DNA of 64,000 nt from Epiperipatus broadwayi (Eukaryota > Onychophora > Udeonychophora > Euonychophora > Peripatidae): the NCBI GenBank assembly GCA_028023455.1, contig JAQFVV010006835.1, positions 124,001 to 188,000 of the forward strand. Direction: 5' to 3'. Shown here in pieces: positions 1-11,215 of this stretch (positions are counted from its first letter, which is position 1; each line of letters begins with the position of its first letter). Both the position numbers and the translations under genes were made by a program. The notes beneath the pieces were generated by a model. The model was not told the DNA's origin and ran no database searches. It worked only from the letters and a program-made list of their open reading frames with translations.

Positions 1-183
1 TTCTATCATGTTAAATTATGCTATCTGGATAATTAGATGTGATCACATCTTCGGTCCTTCCATCATTAACCCACAAAACCAAATTCTTGCAAAAATCAAG
101 AAGATCAAGCTTAGAGATGAACAATTAGCACCAGGAAAACAGTATAAGGAAACTTGGCAAATCATCAAACTCTCAACCGATTG
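1..183 (+). mobile_element. LINE ORF C-terminal fragment, family A
   Basis: Frame 2 is open from the window edge to a TGA at 181-183. It encodes about 60 residues including NYAIWIIRCDHIFG, then a Lys/Arg-rich stretch (AKIKKIKLRDEQL) and ETWQIIKL. The same order (ALWxxRCxFI, basic helix, DTWN) occurs at 61790-61973, where it follows a Cys/His motif at the end of a LINE reverse-transcriptase ORF. I therefore read this as the last part of a related LINE ORF2, cut by the window edge. Nothing upstream is visible, so it could be part of a longer copy. The 3' flank to about 430 is AT-rich and has no clear tail. Confidence 0.55.
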
Positions 184-430
184 AAACATTCATCCTAGTT
201 CCCATAAAACAAGTAATAAGAAATGTATTATTGCTAATGTAAATATTTCTAACCTGTAAAATTATTTCAATAAAATCAATTATTTTAAGATAAAAAAAAT
301 AATATTGTAATAATTGGCTGGACTCTATGTAATATATATAATCAAACAGTTTCAAACTTTTTATTTTTATTTTTGTTTTACAAACATCTATCTTGTTTCA
401 GAATCTCACATAACTAAAAACAGTGTGATA

Positions 431-432
<2 letters not shown>
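184..432. other. AT-rich stretch, nothing recognised
   Basis: This is probably the 3' untranslated part of the LINE scrap followed by ordinary AT-rich sequence. Short open frames here look random. Confidence 0.4.

Positions 433-526
<94 letters not shown>
433..526. repeat. (TA)n microsatellite
   Basis: About 46 uninterrupted TA units lie directly against the first recognisable codons of the PLE relic that follows. An IYIYIY open frame through it is an artefact of the dinucleotide. Confidence 0.95.
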
Positions 527-527
<1 letters not shown>

Positions 528-2000
528 GCTTTTAATGATAAAACTTACAAACTATCAAAAAGAGATCATACTACATATTTGGAAAAAACAACAAAAGCTA
601 TTATTAATAAATCACCTATTGAAACAAAGATAAAAAATAAAATAATCTCTGTGAAAAATCTTGTGTCTGTCCAAAATTTTATGGACTTCCAAAAATTCAC
701 AAACCAGATACCACCCTTCCTCCAATAGTAAGTGCAATAGGATCTCCAACTCATATTTTAGCTAGATATTTATCGGATTTCATTAAACCTACAATCCCAT
801 CTATTAAATCATACATTAAAACTCTTTTCATTTTATTTCTGTTTTAACAAATTTAAAAATTAATGCTAATGACATTCTGATCAGTTTTGATGTCATGTCT
901 TTGTTTACAAACATTCCAATTGATGAAGCTTTAAATATAATCTCACAACATTGCAATTTACCAGACCATATTATTGCTTTCATTAATCATTGTCTCTTGA
1001 ACACATATTTCATATACAATGGACAGCATTACAGACAAGTTTTTGGTACTCCTATGGGCTCATCTATCTCAGGAGTAATGGCTGATTTATTCATGGAAAA
1101 TATAGAAACTATTGCTTTAGAATAATCATTAAAACCTCTCATTTGGCTCAGATACATAGATGACACTTTTGTCATATGGCAACCTGGAAAAAATAAATTG
1201 GATGATTTTTTTCTTACATTTAAATAATATGCATCCTCATATTAAATTTACAATGGAGACAGAGTCTGATGGAAAACTCCCTTTTCTTGATGTTCTAGTC
1301 AGCAGAACATCAAATAGTTTATCTTTTTCGATTTACAAAAAGAATACACACAGAGACAGATATTTTCATTTTCATCATCACTCAACTCAGATAGTTTCTG
1401 TAGCCAAAACTCTTTTAAATAGAGCAATTAACCTTTCAGATATGTCACATCTGAAAAGAAAATAAATCATATTAATAGTGTTTTATTAGCAAATAGTTAT
1501 AATTATAAATTTATAAAAAAGAGCCTTATTTCAAGCCCAAAATGAACAAAATAGGAAACAAAAAGATGATAAGTCAGCTATTAGGATTTATGTTTTAAAT
1601 GGAAAAGGAACTACAGACAGTATTGGATGTATATTAAAATGCTATAATATAGCATTTTCTACTCATCAAAAGATCAGCAATATAATAACCAAGCTTAAAA
1701 ATTCAATCCCTCTTGACTCTCATGGTGTTTATCAAATCTCATGTGAAAATTGTAAAGCTTCTTACATAGGTATGAGTAATCATCGCATCAGTGTTAAGAG
1801 AGATGAGCATGCTAATGCAGTTAAACAACATTCATCATCAGCAGCACTCTCACTCCATACTATAGATTCAGGTCATAAAATTGATTTTTCTAGTACAGGA
1901 TCATATCCAGATGTGATAATCTCTACCAGTGTAAAATTGGAAAAGCCATTGAGATACTTAAAAGGCCAAATTATATCAATAAGTGAGATGATACATGCAA
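527..2000 (+). pseudogene. Penelope-like element (PLE 1): RT and GIY-YIG relic
   Basis: Fragments in several frames line up as a PLE ORF. First comes an N-terminal piece (from 527). Next is the hallmark KFYGLPKIHKP followed by PPIVSAIGSPTHILARYL (about 675-770). The RT core then reads SLFTNIPIDEAL (895-) and GTPMGSSISGVMADLFMENI (about 1045-1110), followed by LRYIDDTFVIW (about 1147-1180), whose YIDD is the catalytic RT box. The C-terminal GIY-YIG endonuclease starts at GVYQISCENCKASYIGMS (about 1725-1780) with Arg and His-containing residues after it. At least three frameshifts and two stops show it is dead. Downstream, 2139-2173 holds a GAC...GTC hairpin followed by GAAATGTC, which resembles the degenerate hammerhead end of PLEs. 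PLEs prime reverse transcription at nicked chromosomal DNA. Confidence 0.88.
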
Positions 2001-2185
2001 ACTTCCTCCTATTTGGAAAGCTTTTTTTAAAAAACATTCTTAACTTTAACATTTTTGCTATTAGTGGAACTTTAACATTTTTTTCAAATCAGTGATTGTA
2101 GCGCCTCTACAACCGTCTTTCTACCTTTTATCACCCAGTGGATGACATGTGTGACCAAGTCGAAATGTCTGAATATCAATATTTA

Positions 2186-4225
2186 AAAAATTTTAACACG
2201 GATGAACCCGCAAAATATGTCTTTTATATATATTATGAATAATTTTAACTTTTCAAGTGAACTAGAGATTTAAATCATTATGACATATATAATCTTTGCT
2301 ATTAACCATTTCTATTTTATATATTGAAGCACTTAGTTTAACATAACAATCTAGTAACATATAAAATAATTAAAAAAATGAAGGAAAACAAAATAATTCT
2401 TATGTTGGTTAGTTACTTTTTCTTAAGATAATTAATTCATTTAATTTTATTATATACATAAATGATACTTATTAAAATAATCAAATATAAACTATATCTT
2501 AACTATAGATAGTGAACCTGGTCATGAAGAGAATGAGATCATGTAAGTGCATGTAGAATAAATGTAAATACACCTATATAAATCAACATTAATGATCAAT
2601 CTTGTTAATAAAAATAATTTTAAAAAAATAAATAATTTTGATTAATTATTATCATTTTTAAAAAATTATTGATAAATGAAATTTGTTTTGTTACTTTTAT
2701 TGGCAGTAATCGGTTTTGCTTAATAGAATGCCATGTTGAAATGTGCAACTACAATTTCTAGATTTTAATAGTGTGATAGGTGAGGAAGGCAGAGAAGAAA
2801 AGAAAAAATTCAGATTTTTGTAATGGAAATTATTAGAAAAGTTTGTTTCCAGAACTAATAATAAAAGAAGGACTTTCTTTTTTTTAATTTATGAAAAAAA
2901 AAAAAAATTGGAACAAAGGGTTATAAAATGAATAATTTATTTATCTCTCATTAACTGAATTTCCAAGGAGCTGGAGGAATGGATTAGTTCAAATGTAATT
3001 ATTCTACTGTGCAATAATGTGTAAAATATTAGGGAACACCATTTAAATAATAATTATTTTAAATAGTAAACAATGCCATTAGAAGCTTTGCTATCAAATT
3101 ACAAATAGTCCAGTGAAAAGAATTCATCATACTTTGGAATAATTGACTTAACAATCTTTAATAGTATATTGATAAACAAAGTGATCCAGATGGTAATATT
3201 GTTAACTATTATTTCTTTATTTAGTTCAAAATATTATTAATGAGAAAGTTAAACTTACTAAAATTCAGAGGGTAGTGTTCAAAAATAGCATTTCATTTTT
3301 TTTAATCATTATTAATTTTTTTTTTTTTAAAAAAATAAACTTTCAAGAAAAACATTTTTAAAAAAAACCTTTTTAATTAATTTTATCCACATACATTTTT
3401 GCTAATATATAAAGTTTTAAAGAGCCAATACATAAACGTTTTTAAAAAAATAATCGGGAGAAATAAGCATTTCCATTTAATGTTTTCATATTTGTATATT
3501 ATTTATGTCCGTTAAAATAAGAGTGAACAAATATGAGGGGGGATATGTGTTTATAAAAATTAATTTTTGAAATACATAAAATAGACTTTACTTCCTTAAA
3601 CTGGGGAGATAATTTTATTTTATTATATGTATATATTGACAAAAAAGATTTTTTATTTGTTTATTTATTTGATTAATCATTAAAGAAGATGTCTCAAAGG
3701 CTATAACAAATGTTATGTTAGAATATTAAGATCTCAGCTGCTGCGTGTGCTCGTCAGATATATAAATGTATTTACTGTGAAAGCTCAGAGAAACAAATGT
3801 TTTTTTTAATATACTATCATTGTTATATGTTCTAGCCACAATAATGTTGCTGATATATATATAATCATATCTATTTATAGGTGAAGTAAAAGATAAATAG
3901 AAAGAAAATATTTTACATAAAAGAAACATGAGGTGTTTATGTTGTCGTGAGAGTATAAGGTTGTTTTATTAGACAGCATGACAAAGCAATTGTTTTATTA
4001 AACATGTGGGATCATCTCGTGTAATTTATAAAAAAAATATTATAACTATTAATATTAGTTTAAAATAATTATATAAATTTCTACTCAAGTTTATAAGTGA
4101 AACATTTAACAAACAACATAGATCACAGGTGATAAGCAAACACACATAAGTAATTAGAATGTGTGATCAAAATAAAGTGTGTTATTGTTTTACAAAATAT
4201 TTTAAGTTTGCCTTACATGCATGTA
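2186..4225. other. AT-rich intergenic, nothing recognised
   Basis: Homopolymer-rich sequence with poly-A and poly-T runs near 2880-2905 and 3295-3370. No coding frame, RNA gene or repeat family was recognised. The 67-codon frame around 3726-3929 on the minus strand has no family signature. Confidence 0.5.
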
Positions 4226-4944
4226 TACATTTTAATATGTAAATCAATACACTGTGCAGGCTTACACCTGCACATATATAATGTAATATATAAAGGATTC
4301 TAACTCAGACTTTCACACAACCCTCAGTTCTCCATGCCATCTTATATTGCTAACACACCTGATCATACACACGTTGAAAAGATAAATAATCACCAATATA
4401 TGTATTTCATGCTAAATCAGCAATCATCAGTTGGTCCAGATTACTATCTCCATATATATACAACCAGTGCTCAGCTTTATATTAAAATAGCCAATCTTTA
4501 TACTTTAATGGACAGGCTTCAAACTACTCCAACCCACAACTCTTCAGCCATCCATTTCATTGAAAATCTGATGATGGAATGTTCAAAACCCATATTAGTG
4601 CCAAGGTTGTCATCCCATCTGTGTGGGCTTTGAACATTCCATCATCAGATTTTCAATAAAATGGATGGTTGAAGAGTTGTGGCTTGGAGTAGTTTGAAGC
4701 CTGTCCATTAAAGTATAAAGATTGGCTATCTTAATATAAAACTGAGCACTGATTGTATATATGTGTGGAGATAGTAATCTGAATCAACTGATGATTGCTG
4801 TTTTAGTGAGAAATACATATATTGGTGATTATTTATCTTTTCAACAAGTGTATGATCAGGTGGCTCAGCAATATGAGATGGCATGGAGAACTGAGAGTTG
4901 TGTGAAAGTCTGAGTTCAAGTTCCTTATATATTACATTTTAATA
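4226..4944. mobile_element. Foldback family 1, copy A
   Basis: The arms at 4281-4592 and 4624-4937 are reverse complements with scattered mismatches around a spacer of about 31 bp. The insertion is flanked by a 12-bp direct repeat, TACATTTTAATA, at 4226-4237 and 4933-4944, which I read as a target-site duplication. Outside the left arm is a one-sided tail (4238-4280) containing GCAGG-CTTACA-CCTGC. The outer ends carry a B-box-like AGTTCAAGTTCC. A 99-codon open frame on the left arm mirrors the palindrome and has no protein signature. Related copies lie at 27584-27815, 44477-45327 and 57853-58050. Confidence 0.85.
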
Positions 4945-5100
4945 GTGGAATATAGATTTATTCACCATTCATATAAGTAAATTTCAGTATATTCATTTAT
5001 TTATTTTTGTAAAAGAATATAGCAGTACAATTCTAAATAAAGAAAATATAAATTAAAAAAAATTACTGATATATAAAATGAGAGTTTAGAATACCATTGT
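4945..5100. other. AT-rich spacer
   Basis: No feature recognised between the foldback and the LINE 3' tail. Confidence 0.4.
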
Positions 5101-5762
5101 TGTTGTTTTAAAATAAATTTATTAAACATAGTAACATAGTAATATACAGTTAAACTTTAGAGAAAATTTACATAGCATTCAGAATGAAACTTGAAAAATT
5201 CAATGCAGAGAAAAGGGTATCTTAATAAGATTAAGAGGAAAATAAAACTTTCACCCAAGTATCATCATGTAGACTCACAGGTGAAAGCAGAGAGTCTCGC
5301 TGCTTGACTTGGTCAAGAAGCTTAATAAAGACACTTAGAGTCGAGTCCTGAGAATGACCAAAGATGAGCCTGCAATGTGTCAACCATAAAGAAAATGTTA
5401 TAAAGATAGATAATCTTATTGCTGCAAATGATCCCTTCTTAAGAGTATTAGAAACAGAAAGAGCATCCCCAAGATCCAGAGAGACATTTGCAACAATAAA
5501 GTCCCTAATTCCCTTAAGAGCAGGACAAATATAGAAAATATGGAGTATTGTCTCATCATATAATCTACACAACTGACACTGAGACGAAATCCTAATGAAG
5601 CCTCTGCTGGTCACTAAAAAATAACTTCTTGGGAGCACATTTAAATTCAATTTAAATACAAAATCAACATGTCTTGCTTCAATGAAAAGAAGTTTCATTT
5701 TATGCATGAGAACTTTATTTGAAACACCTAATGAAGTCAAAAGAGGAGTATAATGTGGAAAT
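5101..5762 (-). mobile_element. 5'-truncated LINE, family B, copy 1
   Basis: The minus strand is open from about 5760 to a stop at 5231 (169 codons from the first ATG). It begins inside the ORF, so the copy is 5'-truncated. It reads EARHVDFVFKLNLNVLPRSY, then a zinc-binding motif CQLCxxYDETILHIFYICPAL (Cys-x2-Cys...His-x4-Cys), then a hydrophobic segment ending SLWLTHCRLIFG, and a final DDTWVKVLFSS. This Cys/His module ends the reverse-transcriptase ORF of several LINE clades, and I cannot assign the clade safely. The 3' UTR ends in a TTTTAAAACAACAACAA-type tail at about 5101-5112. It closely matches 30424-30890 in the opposite orientation. The frame is intact as far as it goes, so the insertion is fairly young. 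Confidence 0.85.
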
Positions 5763-7392
5763 TTTAAATGTTATGAGGTATTTATTTATTTTATTATTGT
5801 TTGTTTACTTATTTGATTAATCATTAATTTAATTTACATTATATTTAATTCATGTATATTTTTAGAAATATATTATTTATATTCTGGTTGTCATTTTCAT
5901 TCTCATTCATTTATTTATTTTATTTTAGGTTTGATAAATATCTGAAGTTTTAGATATAGATATGATGATTGATTTATAATTTAGTGTGATATTATTAGCA
6001 TAATAATTAAAATTTGTCTATTAATTTGTATCTTCAATATATTTGTTGGGGGCTAATGTAATGAGAGTAAGAAGAAGTATCATGAATATGCACTGAATAA
6101 ACATCCTAATTTGCATGAAGTTTATAAATTAGAAATGTTCTCAACTTGGGATAATATTAATTTCCAATTCTCAGATTAGATATTCTTTTATTCATCCCAT
6201 AATGTAAAAATGAGGCATTTTGTCCTCTTTACCTATTACCTGTTAAAGGATTTGCATGAGTGATTGTAATATGTGTGACATATTCTTTAGAACACTATGG
6301 TGAATATTTAATATTTGATATTATTAATTGCTTCCCTAAATATAAATAATTAGATTCATCTTTCATTCCCTTATATATCTATGTTCGAATACAATCTATT
6401 CCTATATGCATTCTATAGTCAAAACAATTGTTTATCATGTCAGAATAGTAACCAGACTTTCATATATGAATAGGTTTATGGAACAGTTTTCACCTTTGAT
6501 GTAGTAATATGGTAACACATCATGATAATTTTAAGTTATTTTAAATCTAGTTTATAATATTAAATAATTTTTATGTAAAGAAGATAACTGTAGTATCATT
6601 TCAAATGTTATTGGAATTTGTTTTCTTTTCATGTCAATTAGAAGAGGTTCTTTTTGCTAAATTTTAAATTTACATTTGATAATGTTAAAATACACTTAAC
6701 ATTATATATATATGAAAATATTCCAATGCATATTACTAGCTGAAAATTTAAATACAACATGTTCAAATCAACCTCCCAAACATGCTTTTTCAATACCACT
6801 TTTGTGAATAAATATAAAATTGTGTTATTTGAAGTTCAGACTTTATATTTCTTTACAGAGGATGTTGCTGAAAAAAGATAACATTTGCGAGGTTAATTTG
6901 AACATATATATGATACTATCTAGGGGTACAAGGTGTACTGCCACCTAAGGGTTGAAATAGAGATTGTTTAAAAAGATAAAAAATATATAGATTTAGAAAA
7001 ATAATATGTTTAACATTGGTAATATATTTCATTTATATTTCTGTTATTTTTCCTCCCACTCACAGCATTCAAAAGTTTATACAGAAATAAAAGATTTAAA
7101 ACACTGTTTAATTATAGATAATTGACCCAAATGTCTTATCTATAAACAAAAGATTAAGACTGACTGGTTTAATTAGAAACGGATGACTAGAATATCTGAT
7201 TAAAAAAAAAATCAGTTTTGATCTTTTGAAAATATATCTGTATATAAATTGAACATTTTGACATTTGAACTATTTTCTTTTTAAAATGCATGCTACATAA
7301 AAAAAAGGGAAAAATATCTGTTTGTAAAAATTGAGATAAGAAAGAAAAACAAAAATGGAGTTATGTGGAATTACAGATCCACACAGAAGAAA
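5763..7392. other. AT-rich intergenic, nothing recognised
   Basis: No open frame with family signature, no clear repeat and no RNA gene on either strand. Confidence 0.45.
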
Positions 7393-7400
7393 TATATAAG
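7393..7400 (+). promoter_or_regulatory. Candidate TATA box
   Basis: TATATAAG lies about 26 bp upstream of a TCATTT initiator-like site (A at 7419) and 47 bp upstream of the ATG at 7440. The spacing is right for a core promoter. In sequence this AT-rich such a match also arises by chance. Confidence 0.3.
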
Positions 7401-7439
7401 GGATGATAACAGTTGATCATTTCAGCCAGTATATACATA

Positions 7440-7544
7440 ATGGCCAGTAAAAAAATATCAGTCTTATTGTGTCTCTTCTGCTGTTTTTCATCGGTGATTC
7501 ATATGCTGCTGTTCCAGTCTAATCAAAAATTCTTTCAAATGTGA
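7440..7544 (+). CDS. Possible small secreted peptide or first exon
   Basis: A 34-codon frame starts at an ATG in good context (A at -3, G at +4) and begins MASKKISVLLCLFCCFSSVI. That has a signal-peptide layout: a short Lys-Lys n-region, a hydrophobic core rich in Leu, Cys and Phe, then small residues. It ends at TGA without an obvious mature peptide. One nucleotide of slippage near 7491 would give GDSYAAVPV then stop, so it may be a broken gene, or the reading may leave at a GT near 7494 (CG|GTGATT). It resembles no family I can name. With a TATA box upstream it is the best host-gene-like scrap in the first 10 kb, but chance is not excluded. Confidence 0.25.
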   Translation: MASKKISVLLCLFCCFSSVIHMLLFQSNQKFFQM

Positions 7545-7916
7545 AAAGAATAAAAAAGTAATTAGTGCAAAAATCTTGGAAAGTCTGTAAGGCTAGCAAG
7601 CTGAAACTTAGTATTCAATCCAAATAATTACTAATAAGAATAGTATGAGAGCCTTCGTGTATATCTGTAAAATATTATGTATTAAGAGCTAGAACCAATC
7701 ATGTTTGTCATTCCCTGACCAAATTTCCTATTGCAGAAATAAAATTCTGATTCAGTCCCCTCACTATCCTTAGCTATCTGTCAATGGCAAAGGAAGAAAA
7801 TTCAGGACTGCAATATTATTATATAAAAGTGACTTGTGCTACCCAAAAAGAAACAATTTAATGGAATGAAAAAAAAGAGAACTTATAATGGAAACATAAA
7901 AGAATGGCAATACAGA
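7545..7916. other. Intergenic, nothing recognised
   Basis: No supported feature. Confidence 0.4.
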
Positions 7917-8108
7917 AAAATAATGGTGCTCTTTTAGTATGCGATCTCCACTATTTTGAATTTCAAAAACGATCCCAAACATCATCACGTGACCCAAGTT
8001 CTAAATTTTTTGCATTTTTGCATACTTTTTGATCACTTAGATGTGTCAGATGATGTTTTTGGGATCCAAAGTGGTGGAGATCACAAACTAAAAAAGCACC
8101 GAAATAAT
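7917..8108. mobile_element. Short MITE with terminal inverted repeats
   Basis: The 176-bp element (7925-8100) begins GGTGCTCTTTTAGTATGCGA and ends with the near reverse complement (TCACAAACTAAAAAAGCACC). Complementarity continues inward through GATCTCCACnACTTTG and CCCAAAAACATCATC, for 50 or more bp of TIR with mismatches. The flanks AAAATAAT (7917-7924) and GAAATAAT (8101-8108) match at 7 of 8 positions, which would fit an 8-bp hAT-type duplication. There is no coding capacity; the 62-codon frame here is a shadow of the TIRs. Confidence 0.7.
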
Positions 8109-8940
8109 TTTAAAAAAACATGTAATAAAACTTTGTGTGAATAGTCTTCTGAAAAATAATTATTTGAGTATAAAAGCCATTCTATTTCTTTTCCTTAAAA
8201 TCATATGATAACTTAAAGGAACTGCAGAACTTGCTTAGGAATTATTTAATCTATGTGTAGATATTGAGTTGTATGTTTTTTATTAATATTTGAAATCTAT
8301 GTATTATTATTATTTTGTATAAATGTAGGTTTGTATAACAATATTTAATAAAATGATATGAAAGGGGGTGGAAAACGAAGTAGTTGTAAATTATACTTTG
8401 TTGTTGTTGTTGTTGTTTGCTTTTTTTAGTAATATTAAATGGTTTGTTATTTAAAATCAAAGAAACGATCTCACAATTCTTTCTGTAAAATTAATGCATG
8501 CAAGTTCATTTGAGTTCATTTTACTTGTCTGTATACAAGCAGCAATATATTGCCAGATATTAATCCAAAAAGAATATCTAAGTAACGAGAATAAAGAGAA
8601 ATAATAGTTAATCATTGATACATCCATTCAATTACCTAAAGCAGTGTGTTAAAAAAATTGTTAACACTGGTGCCTGTAAATAAATTCTGCTTTAGATATA
8701 ATAGTGCTGGCTTGAGCTCAATTAATATTAATTTTAATACTGAGGTTTGTAAATAAAATCTGGGGTTCAAGATAAGTAGAAAATATAGTCATGCTTTCTA
8801 AATGCTTTGTTATTTAGTTATTTATCTGATGCTGTGACTTGATTTTCCTAAAGAAAAGAATTTTATATTGTATATATGTGTGTGTGCATTACCATATATA
8901 TATATACAATACTATGTAACTGAATCTGACACATTTTTAC
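8109..8940. other. Intergenic with a small (TTG)n run
   Basis: A short TTGTTG run sits at about 8399-8418. Nothing else is supported. Confidence 0.5.
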
Positions 8941-9310
8941 ATGATTCAATATATTTATATGTGTCAAGCGATATCAGGGACATGTTGTCTGTTGGGAGGA
9001 CTATGAAAAGTGGCATCTTCTCTATTATTAGACTGATATTTGGCTCACAAGATGTAAGCTTTTATTCAATCAAATGAACTTCATTGTCTGTCAAGTATAC
9101 ACAAAGTTGATTACTAAAATCAAGGATAGAGACAGACTTTTGGCTCCTGAATTGTTGTTTTGGAAGACCTGATCCAAATGCACTTTTCCAGACAAATCAG
9201 TAAACACCTCATGAGATCCTTTATTGGTTATCCTGGTCCCATGTGTAAACTTTTGTATATTTTCATTGTATTTGCCTACAGTTATTCAAAATATACGTAA
9301 ATGATTTCAT
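8941..9310 (+). mobile_element. Decayed LINE 3' end, family B-like
   Basis: The frame reads DIRDMLSVGRTMKSGIFSII before breaking. This aligns with the family B stretch ALSVSNTLKKGSFAAIRL at 5.3 and 30.5 kb. Downstream, AAGGATAGAGACAGACTTTT matches the basic region KxRDRLL before the LINE stop codon. The copy is 5'-truncated, frameshifted and far older than the other two. Confidence 0.55.
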
Positions 9311-10230
9311 GAATAAACCTTTTCCCTTTTTTATAAAAAAACAACATTAAATTAAACATAGTTCAATGTATATATAAAAAAAGGAAGTAAATCATCTTCT
9401 CTCAGGCTATGAATTACAAGCATTCTAAATGTGGAACAAATGATCAAAAATAGAATAAATCCACCTATTCTTGAAACTCCGGTATTTATAAGAATGCCTT
9501 TGTTAACACTATTAATAATTCAGAGAAAAATTAATATATCAACCACGTAATTTGTAGCACTTATTAGTTATATATGTATTGTAACTGGAGTGGACTTCCA
9601 CTCTCTCTGGTGGTTAATTTATTTTCTGATGAGCATATTGTAGGAAGGAAAGAATGATTGGTGTTACTCAATGCCGATATTACCCCCCCTCCCCACAATA
9701 ATATTTCTGCTCATAAGATGGTGTAGCATTAAAGAGACTGAAAACATCTAGAAATTTATCTGTTTACTTTCCCAAATGGGGCCACTAGAGTTCCAGCTCA
9801 CTAAAACTTTATCCACCCAGATCAGGTTATGCCAAACATAGCTCTGGAAACATGAGATTCCTGTGAACAAGTACCCTAGAAAATGGATGGTGTGAAATGA
9901 AACTGACAACATATGTTAGTTTTGTGTTACAATAATTTATTTAACTGACAGTATTTTGATAACATTCCTTCTAATAGTTTGTTGATACTTCAGGTCCCAT
10001 AGAACAGTTAGCACATTTCTTCAATAAACTCTGATGCTTGGTCCCACCACTGATGATCATATAGTGTTCATCGTTTATATTCCATTACTCTGTTCTGCCA
10101 GAATTCACATGGTAGGGACTTATTTAGATATCCATGTGTTCACCATGGATACTTGTCTTATAATTTCTCAAATTTAAATTCTCCTAGTATGCACATATCT
10201 CTATAGACATGACTGTTAATTCACTATAGC
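9311..10230. other. Intergenic, nothing recognised
   Basis: Base composition is slightly more even around 9560-10140, and minus-strand frames there are short and broken. It could be an old transposon fragment, but I cannot name it. Confidence 0.35.
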
Positions 10231-10820
10231 AATATACTCTTAGTCACATTCATATCGTCTTAAACCAAATTGTGCAAACACTTTTTACGAGTGTTAAATA
10301 ATAAATGAATACCCTCTGACCCATACGAGATATAGAATTTATGCAGCAATAAAAGGAATCCTCTTATTACTACGACTCAAATATTTATATATGAGCAAAT
10401 CTGAAGTACTGGCACAGAAGGTGTGACTATAGAACAGTCACTTTGAATTACTATATATAACATATGAATGAATGACGCCGATGAAATTTCAGTTGGAATG
10501 ACGTTCAGTATATTCTAGTAAATTTCATCGGCGTCATTCATTCATATGTTATATATAGTAATTCAAAGTGACTGTTCTATAGTCACACCTTCTGTGCCAG
10601 TACTTCAGATTTGCTCATATATAAATATTTGAGTCATAGTAATAAGAGAATTCCTTTTATTGCTGCATAAATTCTATATCTCGTATGGGTCAGAGGGTAT
10701 TCATTTATTATTTAACACTCGTAAAAAGCGTTTGCACAATTTGGTTTAAGCCGATATGAATGTGATTACAATTGTATACAGACGCTATAAAAAATAAATG
10801 CTGATTTAATATACTCTTAG
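10231..10820. mobile_element. Foldback family 2, near-perfect hairpin insertion
   Basis: Arms 10244-10489 and 10520-10765 are reverse complements with only a few differences over about 246 bp, separated by 30 bp. A one-sided tail of 42 nt (10766-10807) follows the right arm. The 13-bp direct repeat AATATACTCTTAG flanks the whole unit at 10231-10243 and 10808-10820. I see no coding frame and no hammerhead core. The high arm identity means the two arms were copied from one another recently. Confidence 0.88.
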
Positions 10821-10889
10821 GTAAGTTTGATTTATATTTGGATTAATCCCTTTTATCTATAGAAATTTGTATAAAGATTTGTAATCACA

Positions 10890-11215
10890 ATAGATTCAAT
10901 TAAAAGGCTTTAATCCAGTGTGAGTCATTTCATGTCAGTTTAAACAAGCTTTTACAGAAGACTTGTACTTTCAGAAGCTACACTTAAAGAGGTGTTCTCC
11001 AGTATGAGATCCTTCATGTAATTTTAAATGACTTTTCTTAGCACACTTGTAATCATGGAGACTGCAGTTGAAAAGTCTTTTTTTTAGTAGGACTCATTTT
11101 ATGCACTTTTAAAGATTCTTTGACAAAATACTTGTAGTCACAAAAGCTACAACTAAATGGTGTCTCTCTATTGTTAGTTCATTCGTGTATTTTTAAACTA
11201 TTCATATACTAATTG
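10890..11215 (-). pseudogene. C2H2 zinc-finger array relic
   Basis: On the minus strand several decayed Kruppel-type fingers follow one another. In order they read SLKIHE then a degenerate linker ending ETPF, and CSFCDYKYFVKESLKVHK, which has both Cys and the first His in register. Next come NCSLHDYKCAKKSHLKLHEG and the classic linker SHTGEHLFKCSF, then a finger with two stops ending HEMTHTGLKPF, followed by the start of another (IYCDYKS). The spacing of Cys-x2-Cys, x12, His-x3-5-His and HTGxxPF linkers is plain, but stops and a frameshift disable it. A possible extra finger (PHCNICHQVFS) lies near 11450. It may be a retrocopy or a dead gene of a DNA-binding protein. Confidence 0.72.

Noticed and set aside
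314-535. Open frame of Ile-Tyr repeats, and similar frames at 52964-53191 and 60693-60926
   Set aside because: These simply translate TA microsatellites.
4334-4633. 99-codon frame as a gene
   Set aside because: It is contained in a foldback arm and has no protein signature.
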